A DNA stretch of 64,000 bases from the NCBI RefSeq assembly GCF_000374145.1, contig NZ_KB893654.1, positions 248,001 to 312,000 on the forward strand, given 5' to 3'. Positions 49,622 through 58,604 of the stretch are shown piece after piece; position 1 is the stretch's first letter; every line of letters starts with the position of its first letter. The notes under the pieces are model-generated. The model did not search any database. It was not told where the DNA came from and saw nothing but the letters and a program-made list of their open reading frames with translations. The stretch comes from Neomegalonema perideroedes DSM 15528. Its GTDB lineage: Bacteria > Pseudomonadota > Alphaproteobacteria > Rhodobacterales > Rhodobacteraceae. The translations under genes and the position numbers were made by a program.

Positions 49622-50113
49622 TCACGGATTCGGCGGCGAGGCTTTTTCCACCCGGTCAACTGCGGCCTGATCGGACGCGACATTACGAAGCGCGACCCAA
49701 TCGTCAGGCGGGCTGCCGTCCTCCAGCATTCCTTTGAAAACCTTGTAGGCGTCGGTCTTCGCGCCATAGGTCCGCAAAGTCGTTTCATCATTCACCCAGG
49801 CGAAGATGATGACTTTCGCGGTCGAGTCATAGCGGAAGAACAGGCGGAAGCGACCGTTGCCGAATTTCGCCCGGAACCAGTGCTTGTGCGCCTCGCCAAG
49901 CGTCGAGCCTTGCCGATAGACGGTTGCGGCCGGATCGGCAGGGATTGTCTGGAAAAGCAGCTTGTTCAACGTGGCCAAGAGCTTCGTGCTCGCGTTCTTC
50001 TCGTATTCGTCAGGCTTCCTGGCCTTCAACGCCTCAACCGCGTCGGTCAGTTTTTCCAACTGATCGAGAAAGAGGGGATGCGCCAGAATGATCCAGCCAT
50101 TGATCGTCATCAT
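49622..50113 (-). CDS. yhaV: Type II toxin YhaV (RNase)
   Basis: The 163-aa product matches YhaV: INGWIILAHPLFLDQLEKL, TKLLATLNKLLFQTIPADP, YRQGSTLGEAHKHWFRAKFG, RFRLFFRYDSTAKVIIFAWV, then NDETTLRTYGAKTDAY. YhaV is a RelE-fold ribosome-dependent endoribonuclease neutralised by PrlF. It is intact in length. The start (ATGATG) lies 2 bases after the antitoxin stop, the standard coupled order. Confidence 0.93.
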   Translation of the reverse strand: MMTINGWIILAHPLFLDQLEKLTDAVEALKARKPDEYEKNASTKLLATLNKLLFQTIPADPAATVYRQGSTLGEAHKHWFRAKFGNGRFRLFFRYDSTAKVIIFAWVNDETTLRTYGAKTDAYKVFKGMLEDGSPPDDWVALRNVASDQAAVDRVEKASPPNP

Positions 50114-50115
50114 GG

Positions 50116-50448
50116 CTAGAGCGCGACATCCCCGTCAATCTCGACATCAAGGTCAACGTCCATGTCCCCGACAAGCGCAGCCGTACGATCGCGCAGGCTG
50201 GCGGGCAGCGCGGTGATGGATGTGCCGGGATGCTTGCTCATGTCCTGCGCCAGAAATTCGAGGAAGCGATCCACGACCGGATCGCTTGCCTCTTCCGTCG
50301 CCTTCTCGACATAGACCCGGCGCTGATCGTCCATGAAGAAGGCGATGCGTCCGCCGTAGTCCACGCCCAAAGCCTGCCGGACGCTCTTGGGAACGGTCGT
50401 CTGGCCCTTGGCAGTGATGGTGCTTTCTTCTTTCAGCAGCGCGCCCAT
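50116..50448 (-). CDS. prlF: Type II antitoxin PrlF (SohA)
   Basis: The 110-aa product has an AbrB/SpoVT swapped-hairpin DNA-binding domain (ESTITAKGQTTVPKSVRQAL, GVDYGGRIAFFMDDQRRVYV). A C-terminal toxin-binding tail follows (VVDRFLEFLAQDMSKHP, SLRDRTAALVGDMDVDLDVE). It represses its own operon and inactivates YhaV. A perfect palindrome lies 31 bases upstream of its start. Confidence 0.93.
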   Translation of the reverse strand: MGALLKEESTITAKGQTTVPKSVRQALGVDYGGRIAFFMDDQRRVYVEKATEEASDPVVDRFLEFLAQDMSKHPGTSITALPASLRDRTAALVGDMDVDLDVEIDGDVAL

Positions 50449-50479
50449 GATCAGGCTCCAAATTTGATCTTCGACATAT

Positions 50480-50497
50480 GTAAGGAAATTTCCTTAC
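50480..50497. promoter_or_regulatory. Operator palindrome of the prlF-yhaV module
   Basis: GTAAGGAAATTTCCTTAC is a perfect 18-nt palindrome, AT-rich at the centre. It is 31 bp upstream of the prlF ATG and likely overlaps the promoter. AbrB-type antitoxins with their toxins bind such sites for autorepression; binding here is inferred. Confidence 0.65.
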
Positions 50498-50570
50498 TTT
50501 ATCAAGAAAGATTGTAGCTGCCGACTATGACGGCGTGCGGGAGGTCTGAGGAAGCTTCAGCGCCTCAACA

Positions 50571-51008
50571 TCAGCATTGGTCAATCCAGCCTCGCGGCTC
50601 AGGGCCACTAGGGCCCGAGCCGATGCGAAGACGATCGGCGCCTTCGGTTCCCCGTGACCCAAAACGCCCGGCCATCAAGCCGGTCAGCGACAGGTCCAGA
50701 TCCAGCGCCTCCCAGTGCAGACCGTATCCTTGCCCGAGAATTTCGACAGCGGCGATCTGGTCATCGTCGGCCGTCCTCAACGCTTCCACCAGCGCTGACG
50801 GAAAGGCGAAAACACAACCATTCGCGAGTTCGATGACGACTTGGCGCGAATGACGGTCATAGGTCGCTTTGGCCGCGCGGCATTCGTGCATCTGCGCCAG
50901 ATGGCCACGCTCCAATGCGGCGTCGATCATATCATCCGTCATTTCCGCCACTGGGATATTTCCTCGAAGATCACGTCCGTCAGGAAACCCAAACACATAC
51001 GGCTTCAA
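50571..51008 (-). CDS. DUF2442 protein with a possible frameshifted C-terminus
   Basis: The 145-aa product has a DUF2442 domain in residues about 55-115 (QVVIELANGCVFAFPSALVE, VEILGQGYGLHWEALDLDLS, LTGLMAGRFG). From there the frame reads unlike coding sequence (SRGTEGADRLRIGSG). A +1 shift near 50650 restores a plausible end: GHGEPKAPIVFASARALVAL, continuing REAGLTNADVEALKLPQ to a stop near 50526. The N-terminal 50 residues (PYVFGFPDGRDLRGNIPVAE) look genuine. Function unknown; DUF2442 proteins are often found near toxin-antitoxin genes. Confidence 0.65.
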   Translation of the reverse strand: MKPYVFGFPDGRDLRGNIPVAEMTDDMIDAALERGHLAQMHECRAAKATYDRHSRQVVIELANGCVFAFPSALVEALRTADDDQIAAVEILGQGYGLHWEALDLDLSLTGLMAGRFGSRGTEGADRLRIGSGPSGPEPRGWIDQC

Positions 51009-51534
51009 GGGGCCATCTTACATCATTTTCGAGCTACAGGGCTGATGAGCCAAATCTCCACAAGCCTTCAAATCTGCATTAAGTAGGGTCATGGAGGGCT
51101 ATAGAGTAGATATAGTTCTCATCCGGGTCCCGCACAGCCCGCCATTTTCCTGAAATCGCTGAAGAGAGAAAACGCGGCGCTTATCGGCGTCCGCCGTGGT
51201 TCTGCGGCGTCTTCCGCCGCCTCGCGAGATCGGCGGCGGATCCCGGATGGATCCTCGGCGGCGACGTCCTCAGGCGGACGTCCTGCAAACAGCTCCCGCA
51301 TCTCCCCGGAGCTGAAGCCCGCGGGATGAGAAACGCCGCTCGGATCCCCGGAGATTCGCGCGGCGAAGGAATCCGGATCCCGGCGCGCAGGCGCTCGACA
51401 GCGCGCCGCCGCCCCCCTCCATAAGGACGCGCAGGCCCTCCGGAAAGGCGTTTCCCGGCCGCGTCCCGCGCGCTAAACCCGCCCGGACTCCCCCGAATCC
51501 CTCGCGGCCCGAAGCCCTGCGACAAGGAAACGCG
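51009..51534. other. Gene-free right border region of the island
   Basis: No gene is supportable in these 526 bases. Up to about 51.12 kb the DNA is AT-containing and island-like; beyond it the composition returns to the chromosome's. CCGCCATTTTCCTG at 51139-51152 partly matches CCGCCATACTTCCTG at the 3' end of tRNA-Ser and is a weak att candidate. The rest should hold the promoter of the SLC13 permease. Confidence 0.4.
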
Positions 51535-53361
51535 ATGAACTCCGATTTGGCGATGGTGCTGGCGCTGCTCGGCGCGGCGATCTTCATGTTCGTCCTCAAC
51601 CGGCCGCGCATGGACGCCGTCGGGCTGCTGATGATCCTCGCGCTCTCGCTGAGCGGGGTCGTCGGCGCGGGGGAGGCTCTGGCGGGCTTCGGAGACCCCA
51701 ATGTGGTGCTCATCGCCGTGCTTTTCGTCGTCGGCGAGGGGCTGGCGCGCACGGGCGTGGCGCAGAAGCTGGGCGATTGGCTCGCCGCCAAGGCCGGACG
51801 CAGCGAGGCCCGGCTGATCGTCTTTCTGATGGTCGCGGTGGCGGCGGTGGGCTCGGTGATGAGCTCCACCGGGGTGGTGGCGATCTTCATCCCCATCGCT
51901 TTGCGCATCGCCCGACGCACCGGATTCAGCGCCGGAAGGCTCATGATGCCGCTCTCCGTGGCGGCGCTGATCTCCGGCATGATGACGCTGGTGGCCACGG
52001 CGCCCAACCTCGTGGCGCAGGGCGAGCTGGAGCGGCGCGGCTTCGAGGGCTTCCATTTCTTCAGCTTCGCGCCTTTCGGCCTGCCGATTCTGGCCTGCGC
52101 GGTGGTCTATATGCTCTTCGCGCGGCGCTTTCTCTCGGCGGAGACCGTGGTGGCCGACGATCTTTCACGGCCGCGCTTCGCCACCTGGATCAAGGACTAC
52201 GCCCTCGCCGGGCGCGATCACCGCCTGAGGCTGCGTCCGGATTCGCCGCTGGTCGGGCGGACGCTGGACGAACTCGATCTGCGCGGCGCGGACGGCGCCA
52301 ACATCCTCGCCATCGAGCGCCGGCAGGGCTTCGCGAGTCGGCTGATCCAGCCGCGCGCCCGGACGACCCTCGCGGCGGAGGACGTGCTTCTGCTCGACCT
52401 CTCCGCGGCCTCGGCGGGGACCGAGGCTCTGACCGCGCGCTATGGGCTGGAGCATCTGCCGCTCTCGGACGCCTATTACACCGATTACGCCCAGCGCATC
52501 GGCATGGCGGAGCTGATGATCCCCGCCTCCTCGGATCTGATCGGCAAGACGGTGGTGGAGACGAAATTCCGCAGCCGCCACGGAATCACCGTGATCGGCC
52601 TCAAGCGGGGCCGCAAGGCCATGGCGGGGGGGATCGTCCGCACGCCTCTGGAGCTGGGCGACACGCTTCTGGTCATCGGCTCCTGGCGCGACGTGAAGAA
52701 GCTGCAGGGCGAAACCGGCGAGGTCGTCGCGCTCGGCCTGCCGCGCGAGAGCGAAGACGCCCTCTCCGCCCCCGAAAAGGCGCCTTACGCGCTTCTGGCT
52801 CTGGCCGTGATGGTGGGGCTGATGGTCTCGGGCCTGACGCCCAACGTCATGGCGGCTCTGATCGCGGCTCTGCTCATGGGGGCCTTCGGCTGCGTCGATT
52901 TCCAGAGCGCCTATCGGGCGATCCACTGGAAGAGCCTCGTGCTGATCGTGGGGATGCTGCCTTTTTCTCTGGCGCTTCAGCGGACGGGCGGCGTGGATCT
53001 GGCGGCGGGGGCCTTGCTGGAGGTCGCCGGGACGGCGGGGCCGAGGGGGATCCTCGCGGCGATCTTCCTCGTGACGGCGCTTTTGGGGCTGTTCATCTCG
53101 AACACCGCGACGGCGGTGCTCATGGCCCCCGTGGCGCTGAGCCTCGCCTCCACGCTGGGGGCCTCGCCTTATCCCTTCGCCATGACGGTGGCTCTGGCGG
53201 CTTCGGCGGCCTTCGTCACGCCGGTCTCCTCGCCGGTCAACACGCTGGTGGTCGGGCCCGGCCATTACGGCTTCATGGATTTCGTGAAGATCGGCGGGCC
53301 CTTGGCGCTTCTGGTCATGGTCCTCTGCGTGGCGCTGGTTCCGGTGGTTCTGCCTTTCTGA
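51535..53361 (+). CDS. SLC13-family permease with two TrkA-C domains
   Basis: This 608-aa inner-membrane transporter has about six helices in each half (1-200 and 415-608). Between them lie two cytosolic TrkA-C (RCK_C) domains (about 225-290, LRLRPDSPLVGRTLDELDLR; and 315-395, LMIPASSDLIGKTVVETKFR). The SLC13/CitM substrate motifs appear as SSTGVVAIFIPIA and ISNTATAVLMAPVA, with PVSSPVNTLVVGPG near the end. Relatives carry sulfate, di- or tricarboxylates; TrkA-C suggests nucleotide regulation. The start follows CAAGGAAACGCG. Confidence 0.9.
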   Translation: MNSDLAMVLALLGAAIFMFVLNRPRMDAVGLLMILALSLSGVVGAGEALAGFGDPNVVLIAVLFVVGEGLARTGVAQKLGDWLAAKAGRSEARLIVFLMVAVAAVGSVMSSTGVVAIFIPIALRIARRTGFSAGRLMMPLSVAALISGMMTLVATAPNLVAQGELERRGFEGFHFFSFAPFGLPILACAVVYMLFARRFLSAETVVADDLSRPRFATWIKDYALAGRDHRLRLRPDSPLVGRTLDELDLRGADGANILAIERRQGFASRLIQPRARTTLAAEDVLLLDLSAASAGTEALTARYGLEHLPLSDAYYTDYAQRIGMAELMIPASSDLIGKTVVETKFRSRHGITVIGLKRGRKAMAGGIVRTPLELGDTLLVIGSWRDVKKLQGETGEVVALGLPRESEDALSAPEKAPYALLALAVMVGLMVSGLTPNVMAALIAALLMGAFGCVDFQSAYRAIHWKSLVLIVGMLPFSLALQRTGGVDLAAGALLEVAGTAGPRGILAAIFLVTALLGLFISNTATAVLMAPVALSLASTLGASPYPFAMTVALAASAAFVTPVSSPVNTLVVGPGHYGFMDFVKIGGPLALLVMVLCVALVPVVLPF

Positions 53362-53372
53362 GGGCTGAAGAA

Positions 53373-53402
53373 GCGCGGCCTCCCTCAAGGGAGAAGCCGC
53401 GC
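53373..53402. terminator. Bidirectional hairpin between convergent genes
   Basis: GCGCGGC pairs with GCCGCGC, and inside it TCCCT pairs with AGGGA around a short loop. It lies between the SLC13 stop (53361) and the convergent RND-pump stop (53404), so it may end both transcripts. T-runs are short. Confidence 0.6.
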
Positions 53403-53403
53403 C

Positions 53404-56400
53404 TCACTCGGCGGCGCGGGTCCATGAAGGCGGAGGAGGGGGGCCGTAGAGCTCCGACCGCTCCGTCTGAGGCGCCTCCTCCTCCGGGGGGTCGTCAGGG
53501 GCGATCTCCCAAGGCTCGGGGGCCTCAGGGACATCCTCCTCGGGCTGCGCCGAAGGCGCGGGGCGCGTGAAGACGGCCGGAGACGGCGGCGGAGGGGCCT
53601 GATCCCAAAGCTCCGCCTGCCGGGGCGCGGGCGCCGCGGCTCCTGCGGCCGCGAAATCCGGCGCGGCCTCCCAGATCAGCGGCCCTTTGAACTCGGCCAA
53701 GCGGCGGCGCAAGGCGACCTCCTGCATATGGGGCCCGCGCGGACCTTCCGTCGCCAGAGCCCGCGCCCGCGTCCAGACCCGCCCGAGGAAGCGCGGAACA
53801 TGCCCGCCCCACCAGACCCGCGCCGCCAGAAGCGCGGGCGTCACCACCAGCGTCAGCACGGTCGCGAAGGCGAGGCCGAAGACCATGGCCGTCGAGAGCT
53901 GCACCCACATCAGCGAAGAGGGGTCGCCCACCGAAAGCGTCTTGGCGCGGAAGTCGAAGGAGACCGCGAACATGTTCGGCAAAAGGCCGGTCAGGGTGGT
54001 GATGGTGGTTAGAAACACCGGGCGCAGACGCTGAGAAGCGGTTTCGACGATGGCCTCGACGCGGGGCATCTCCTTCTCAAGCTGCTGATAGGTGTCGATC
54101 AGCACGATGTTGTTGCCGACCACCACGCCCGCCAGCGCCACCATGCCCAGCCCCGACATGATGATGGAGAAGGGCTGTCCCATGATCATCATCCCGAGCA
54201 GCACCCCGCCCACCGAGAAGATCACCGCCGACAACACCACCATCGTGTTGTAAAGGCTGTTGAACTGCGCCAGCAGGATCATGAACATCATGCCCAGGGC
54301 GATGCCGAAGGCGCTGATGAGAAAGGCGATGGTGTCGGCCTGCTCCTCCTGATCGCCGCGGAAGGCGAAGGTCACCCCCGGAGACAAGGGCGAGGCGTCG
54401 GTCATCCAGGTCTGGATCTCGGCGATCTTCTCATTGGCGTTGACGCCCGGCGCCACGTCGGCCCGCACCGTGAAGATGCGTTGTCCGTCGCGGCGCGAGA
54501 TCTCCGAAAGCCGGGGCTCCGGGCTGCGGGTCACGAAATTCGACAAAGGCTGAAGCCCCGTGGCCGTGCGCAGACGCAGATCGTCCAGCGTGTCCACGTC
54601 GCGGGCGGATTCCGGGAAGCGGGCGCGGATCTCGACCTCTTCGTCGGCGTGTTCGGGCCGGTAGACGCCGATCAGCGCGCCGCGCGTCACCAATTGCACG
54701 AGGGCGCCCACGCTGGCCACGTCGGCGCCGAAGCGCCCGGCGGCCTCGCGGTTCACGTCGAGGCGCCAGACCACGCCCGGAAGGGGCAGGGTGTCGTCCA
54801 CCTCCTGAAGCCCGCCCACCTCGTTTTCGAGATGCTCGCGCAGCCGGCGGGCGCTGGCCATCATGTCGTCGAGGTTCTGGCCCGCGATCTCGATCTGAAT
54901 CGGCTTGCCCTGAGAGGGGCCGCCCTCCTGCGCCGTCACCTCGACGCGCAGGCCGGGCATGTCGGCGGTGCGCAGGCGGATCTCGTCGAGCACCTGATTG
55001 CCGCTGCGCCGACCCTCCCATTTCTCTTCGGCCGGGCGCATCTCGACCTGAACCGTGCCGATGGCGTCCGCCGGAGTCGAGCCGCCGAAGCCGCTGCCTC
55101 CGCCGCCGCCGCCCACGCTGGTGAAGATGGATTTGATCTCAGGGAAGCCCTGCACCCGCGCCTCGACGCGGCGGACGAGCGCGTCCTTCTCCTCTAGCGA
55201 GAGATTGCCGCGCGCCAGAACATGGACCATCGCCATTTCGGCGTCGGTCTCGACGAAGAACTCCACGCCGTAATTATTCTTCCCGAAATGCTGGATGATC
55301 GAAAACAGCGAGAAGACCGCCGCGCCGATCACCACCAGAGGCATCACCGGATTCCCCGCGATCAGCCAGGTGAACCAGGCGAAGAGGCTGCGGCGGGCCT
55401 TGGGCGCCTCCAGCGAAGGCGCCTCGTCCTTGCGGCGGCGCAGCCCCCCGAGCAGCGCGCTCAGCAGCAGCGTGGAGAAGAAGGCGCAAATCGCGAAGCC
55501 GATCCCGAGCGGAATCGCCGCCTGCGGGCTCGCGGCCGTCCCAAGCCGCAGGAAGAGCGCGCCCGCCGCCGCCAGAAGCGCCGCGCTCAGCAGGGCCGCG
55601 CCGAAGATGGTGAAGCGCCCGACCAGCCAGCGCCCGAAGCGCGAGACGGCGCGCGTGGCCTTCTGCATATAGGCGCCGATCACCGGGAGGTAGATCATCG
55701 CCGTGACCAGAGAGGCGCTGAGCACGAAGAAGACCGTCAGAGGCAGATAGCCCATGAACTGCCCCGCGATGCCCGGCCAGAACATCAGCGGCATGAAGGC
55801 GCAGAGCGTGGTGGCGGTGGAGGAGATCACCGGCCAGACCATGCGATGGGCGGCCTCGCGGAAGGCGTCGACGGGCTCGGCGCCTTTGGCCATCTCAAGA
55901 TCGGCGTATTCCGCGACGATGGTCGCGCCGTCCACCACCAGCCCCACCGAGAGCAGAAGGCCGAACATCACCATGCTGTTCACCTCCATGCCCAGAGCCG
56001 ACATGAAGGCGAAGGTCAGGAAGAAGGAGATCGGAATCGACAGGCCCACCAGAATCGCCGGGTTGAAGCCCATCGAGGCGACCATGGTGACGATCACCAG
56101 AAACACCGCCACCAGCACCGTGCCTTCGAGCTGATAGACCATGCTTTGAATCTGGGCGCCCTGATCCTGCGAGAATTCGGCGCGGACGGTCTGCTTCAGC
56201 GCGGCGGGCCAGGCGGCGACGGATTTATCCACGGCGGCGCGCACGGCCGTCACCGTGTCGATGATGTTCTCGCCGGGACGCTTCTTGATCTGGAGGCTGA
56301 CCGAGGCTTCGCCGTTATAGCGGGCGAGGGTCGAGCGGTCCTGAAAGCCGCTGCGCAATTCGGCCAGTTCGCCGAGCGTCACCACGCGGTCGCCGTTGAC

Positions 56401-57135
56401 CTTGACCGGCAGGCCGTAGACGTCTTCAGGGGTCTCGAAGGCGCCGGGCAGCTTCACCGAAAAAGAGCCGCTCGGGGCCTCGATGGCGCCCGCCGCCACG
56501 ATCTGGTTGTTGTTGTTGACGATGTTCAGCAGCTCATAGGCCGTGATGTTGTAGGCTTCGAGCTTCACCGGGTCGATCAGCACCTCCAGCATCTCGTCGC
56601 GCTTGCCGACGAGCGTCGCCTCCAGAACCTGAGGCACGGCCTCGATCACGTCCTGAAGCTCGGCGGCGATGCGGAAGAGCGTGCGCTCCGGGGCCTCGCC
56701 GAAGAGCGAGAGCACCAGCACCGGGAAGTCGCTGAAGTTCACCTCGGAGACCGTGGGCTCCTTGGCGCCCTCGGGGAAGCTGGCCTTGGCCTTGTTGACC
56801 TCCTCGCGCACGTCGGCGAGGACGGTCTTCATGTCGAGCCCGATCTCGAACTCCATGACCACGTTGGCGTAGCCCTCGGCGGCGGTGGAGTTGAGCTTGC
56901 TCAGCCCCTGCATCGAGCGGAGCTTGGTCTCCAGCGGCCGCACGAGCAGCCGCTCCGCGTCCAGCGCCGTCACGCCCGGATAGGGAATGGAGACGTAGAC
57001 GATGGGGATCTCGATGTTCGGATTGCCCTCTTTGGGCAGCGAGAAATAAGAGACCACGCCGACGATGGTGCTCAGCAGGATCACCACCGCCATCATCCGC
57101 GCCCGGTCGAGGGCGGCGTCGATGAGCGCCTTCAT
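53404..57135 (-). CDS. RND efflux pump, inner-membrane subunit (HAE-1/AcrB-like)
   Basis: The 1243-aa proton-driven pump has N-terminal helix 1 (about 14-32), two large periplasmic domains and a helix-4 proton-relay Asp402 in VGLVVDGATIVAEYADLEMA. Repeated halves are visible. Two extra hydrophobic segments lie in the central loop (about 507-530 and 540-564), beyond the usual twelve helices. A Pro/Glu/Ala-rich C-terminal tail of about 80 residues follows the last helix. GNNIVLIDTYQ marks the second-half helix 10. The adaptor gene overlaps by 4 bases; no outer-membrane channel gene is adjacent. Confidence 0.93.
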   Translation of the reverse strand: MKALIDAALDRARMMAVVILLSTIVGVVSYFSLPKEGNPNIEIPIVYVSIPYPGVTALDAERLLVRPLETKLRSMQGLSKLNSTAAEGYANVVMEFEIGLDMKTVLADVREEVNKAKASFPEGAKEPTVSEVNFSDFPVLVLSLFGEAPERTLFRIAAELQDVIEAVPQVLEATLVGKRDEMLEVLIDPVKLEAYNITAYELLNIVNNNNQIVAAGAIEAPSGSFSVKLPGAFETPEDVYGLPVKVNGDRVVTLGELAELRSGFQDRSTLARYNGEASVSLQIKKRPGENIIDTVTAVRAAVDKSVAAWPAALKQTVRAEFSQDQGAQIQSMVYQLEGTVLVAVFLVIVTMVASMGFNPAILVGLSIPISFFLTFAFMSALGMEVNSMVMFGLLLSVGLVVDGATIVAEYADLEMAKGAEPVDAFREAAHRMVWPVISSTATTLCAFMPLMFWPGIAGQFMGYLPLTVFFVLSASLVTAMIYLPVIGAYMQKATRAVSRFGRWLVGRFTIFGAALLSAALLAAAGALFLRLGTAASPQAAIPLGIGFAICAFFSTLLLSALLGGLRRRKDEAPSLEAPKARRSLFAWFTWLIAGNPVMPLVVIGAAVFSLFSIIQHFGKNNYGVEFFVETDAEMAMVHVLARGNLSLEEKDALVRRVEARVQGFPEIKSIFTSVGGGGGGSGFGGSTPADAIGTVQVEMRPAEEKWEGRRSGNQVLDEIRLRTADMPGLRVEVTAQEGGPSQGKPIQIEIAGQNLDDMMASARRLREHLENEVGGLQEVDDTLPLPGVVWRLDVNREAAGRFGADVASVGALVQLVTRGALIGVYRPEHADEEVEIRARFPESARDVDTLDDLRLRTATGLQPLSNFVTRSPEPRLSEISRRDGQRIFTVRADVAPGVNANEKIAEIQTWMTDASPLSPGVTFAFRGDQEEQADTIAFLISAFGIALGMMFMILLAQFNSLYNTMVVLSAVIFSVGGVLLGMMIMGQPFSIIMSGLGMVALAGVVVGNNIVLIDTYQQLEKEMPRVEAIVETASQRLRPVFLTTITTLTGLLPNMFAVSFDFRAKTLSVGDPSSLMWVQLSTAMVFGLAFATVLTLVVTPALLAARVWWGGHVPRFLGRVWTRARALATEGPRGPHMQEVALRRRLAEFKGPLIWEAAPDFAAAGAAAPAPRQAELWDQAPPPPSPAVFTRPAPSAQPEEDVPEAPEPWEIAPDDPPEEEAPQTERSELYGPPPPPSWTRAAE

Positions 57136-58604
57136 CTCGAAGCTCCTCCGACGAGGGCTTCGAGATCGACGCCCTGAGCCTTGGCCTCCTCAGGCGTGAC
57201 GGCGGTCACCGGCGCGCCGGAGCTGACGAAATTCTGACCCACCGTGATCACCTTGGGCGAGGCGGGCAGGCCCTCCACCCAGACGCCTTCTGCGTTGTCG
57301 CGCAGGATGGTCACGGGCGCGAAGCGCGCCGCGCCCTCCTGAACGGTCATCACGCCGATGCGGCCCGCCGAATCCAGCGTGAGGGCCGATTGCGGCAGTT
57401 TGAAGCCCGTGGCCGCGCCGAGCGGAATCGAGATCTCGGCGGTCAGGCCGTCGCGGACGCTGAAATCGGGATTGGGGAATTCGGCGGCCACCTCGAAGGT
57501 GCGGGTGGCGGCGTCGGCGGCGCCCGCGACGTAGCGGACCACGCCCTCGACGCGCTTGCCCCCCGCGAGGACGATGCTCGCCTTGGCGCCCACCCGCAGA
57601 GAAGCCACCTCGCCTTCGCGCACGAAGCCCACCGCGCGGATGGGATTGAGGTCCACCAGGGTCGCGCAAAGCCCGCCCGCGCTCAGAATCGAGCCCTGTT
57701 CGGCGGGCGCCTGATCCACCAGCCCCGCCGAGGGCGCGCGCACGTCGAGGCGGCCCATCTCCTCGTCGATCTGGCGCAGGGCGGCGCGGGCGGACTCCAC
57801 CGCCGCCTCGCTCTCCAGCACGCGGTTGCGGGCCGCGAAGCCGCGTTGCGCGAGCTGGTTCATGCTGTCGAAGCTCGCCTGAGCCTGCCGCAGATTGGCC
57901 TCGGCCTGAAGCCGCCGCGCGGGGCGGTCGCCCGGCTCGATGCGGCAGACGAGATCTCCGGGATTCACCCGCTGGCCTTGGCGCACCGGCGAGGCGGTCA
58001 CGCGGCCCGAGGTCTCGGCGCGCAGCTCGATGCGGCGGAGGGCCTCGGTGCGGCCGGTCAGGGCGACGGAGCGCGCCACCTGCTCGGGCTGAGGCGAGAT
58101 CGCCACCACGGGCGTCGGGCCGCGCGGCGCGTTTTGATGGGTCGCGCCCGCGAGGGTCTCCAGACCGGCGGCGCGGGCGAAGGCGGCGACCTCGGGATTC
58201 ACCGCGGCCATGGCGGCGGCGGCGCTCTGGATGCGGTCGAGGGTGGCGGCGACGTCTTCGGCGGCCTTGCGGGCGGCGCCCGCGGCGGCGGTCAGAGCCG
58301 CGAGATTGGCCGCCGAGGGCTCGGCCTCCACGGCGGCGCGGGCGAGGGCGAGGCCCTCTTGGGCGGCCTTGGAGGCGGCTTCGGCCTTGAGCAGGGCCTC
58401 CGAGGCGGCGCGCGAAAGGGTTTCGGCGGAGAGCTCGGCGCCGGTCTGACGATTGGCGACCCGCTCGGCCTTGCCCTCGGCGGCGTAGGCGTCGGCTTCC
58501 CGGACGACCTCGGCCATGCGGCCGGGCTGGCCGTTGGTGGCCCACCAGACGGCGAAGAAGCTGATGACCGCCGCGAGGGCGATCTTGAGGAGTTGGGCGA
58601 ACAT
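57132..58604 (-). CDS. RND efflux adaptor (membrane fusion protein)
   Basis: The 490-aa product has an N-terminal anchor (about 6-22) and an Ala/Glu-rich helical insertion (about 30-155, unusual for the family). The HlyD/AcrA-type lipoyl, hairpin and barrel domains follow: RIELRAETSGRVTASPVRQG, a coiled hairpin LRQAQASFDSMNQLAQRGFA, LDVRAPSAGLVDQAP, and the membrane-proximal domain ending FKLPQSALTLDSAG. It links the pump to an outer-membrane channel encoded elsewhere. Confidence 0.9.
   Translation of the reverse strand: MFAQLLKIALAAVISFFAVWWATNGQPGRMAEVVREADAYAAEGKAERVANRQTGAELSAETLSRAASEALLKAEAASKAAQEGLALARAAVEAEPSAANLAALTAAAGAARKAAEDVAATLDRIQSAAAAMAAVNPEVAAFARAAGLETLAGATHQNAPRGPTPVVAISPQPEQVARSVALTGRTEALRRIELRAETSGRVTASPVRQGQRVNPGDLVCRIEPGDRPARRLQAEANLRQAQASFDSMNQLAQRGFAARNRVLESEAAVESARAALRQIDEEMGRLDVRAPSAGLVDQAPAEQGSILSAGGLCATLVDLNPIRAVGFVREGEVASLRVGAKASIVLAGGKRVEGVVRYVAGAADAATRTFEVAAEFPNPDFSVRDGLTAEISIPLGAATGFKLPQSALTLDSAGRIGVMTVQEGAARFAPVTILRDNAEGVWVEGLPASPKVITVGQNFVSSGAPVTAVTPEEAKAQGVDLEALVGGASR

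Larger units (their letters stand above)
40229..51140. mobile_element. Accessory genomic island next to tRNA-Ser(GCT), probably composite
   Basis: Base composition and codon use shift at the end of tRNA-Ser from very GC-rich to visibly more AT-containing DNA and shift back near 51.1 kb. Contents are of the accessory type: a methylase-ATPase-effector operon, a large serine recombinase, and toxin-antitoxin modules. The 46.9-51.1 kb half is GC-richer than the 40.3-46.5 kb half, suggesting two separate acquisitions. No tyrosine integrase or clear long att repeat is visible. The boundaries are approximate. Confidence 0.7.

Noticed and set aside
51777-53570. 597-aa plus-strand frame inside the SLC13 gene
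   Set aside because: Out-of-frame reading rich in Arg/Gly; the 608-aa permease in the other frame has helices and conserved motifs.
55222-57177. 651-aa plus-strand open frame opposite the RND pump
   Set aside because: It is the antisense of a clear 1243-aa pump gene; the product is His/Arg/Glu-rich with no domain and arises from high GC content.
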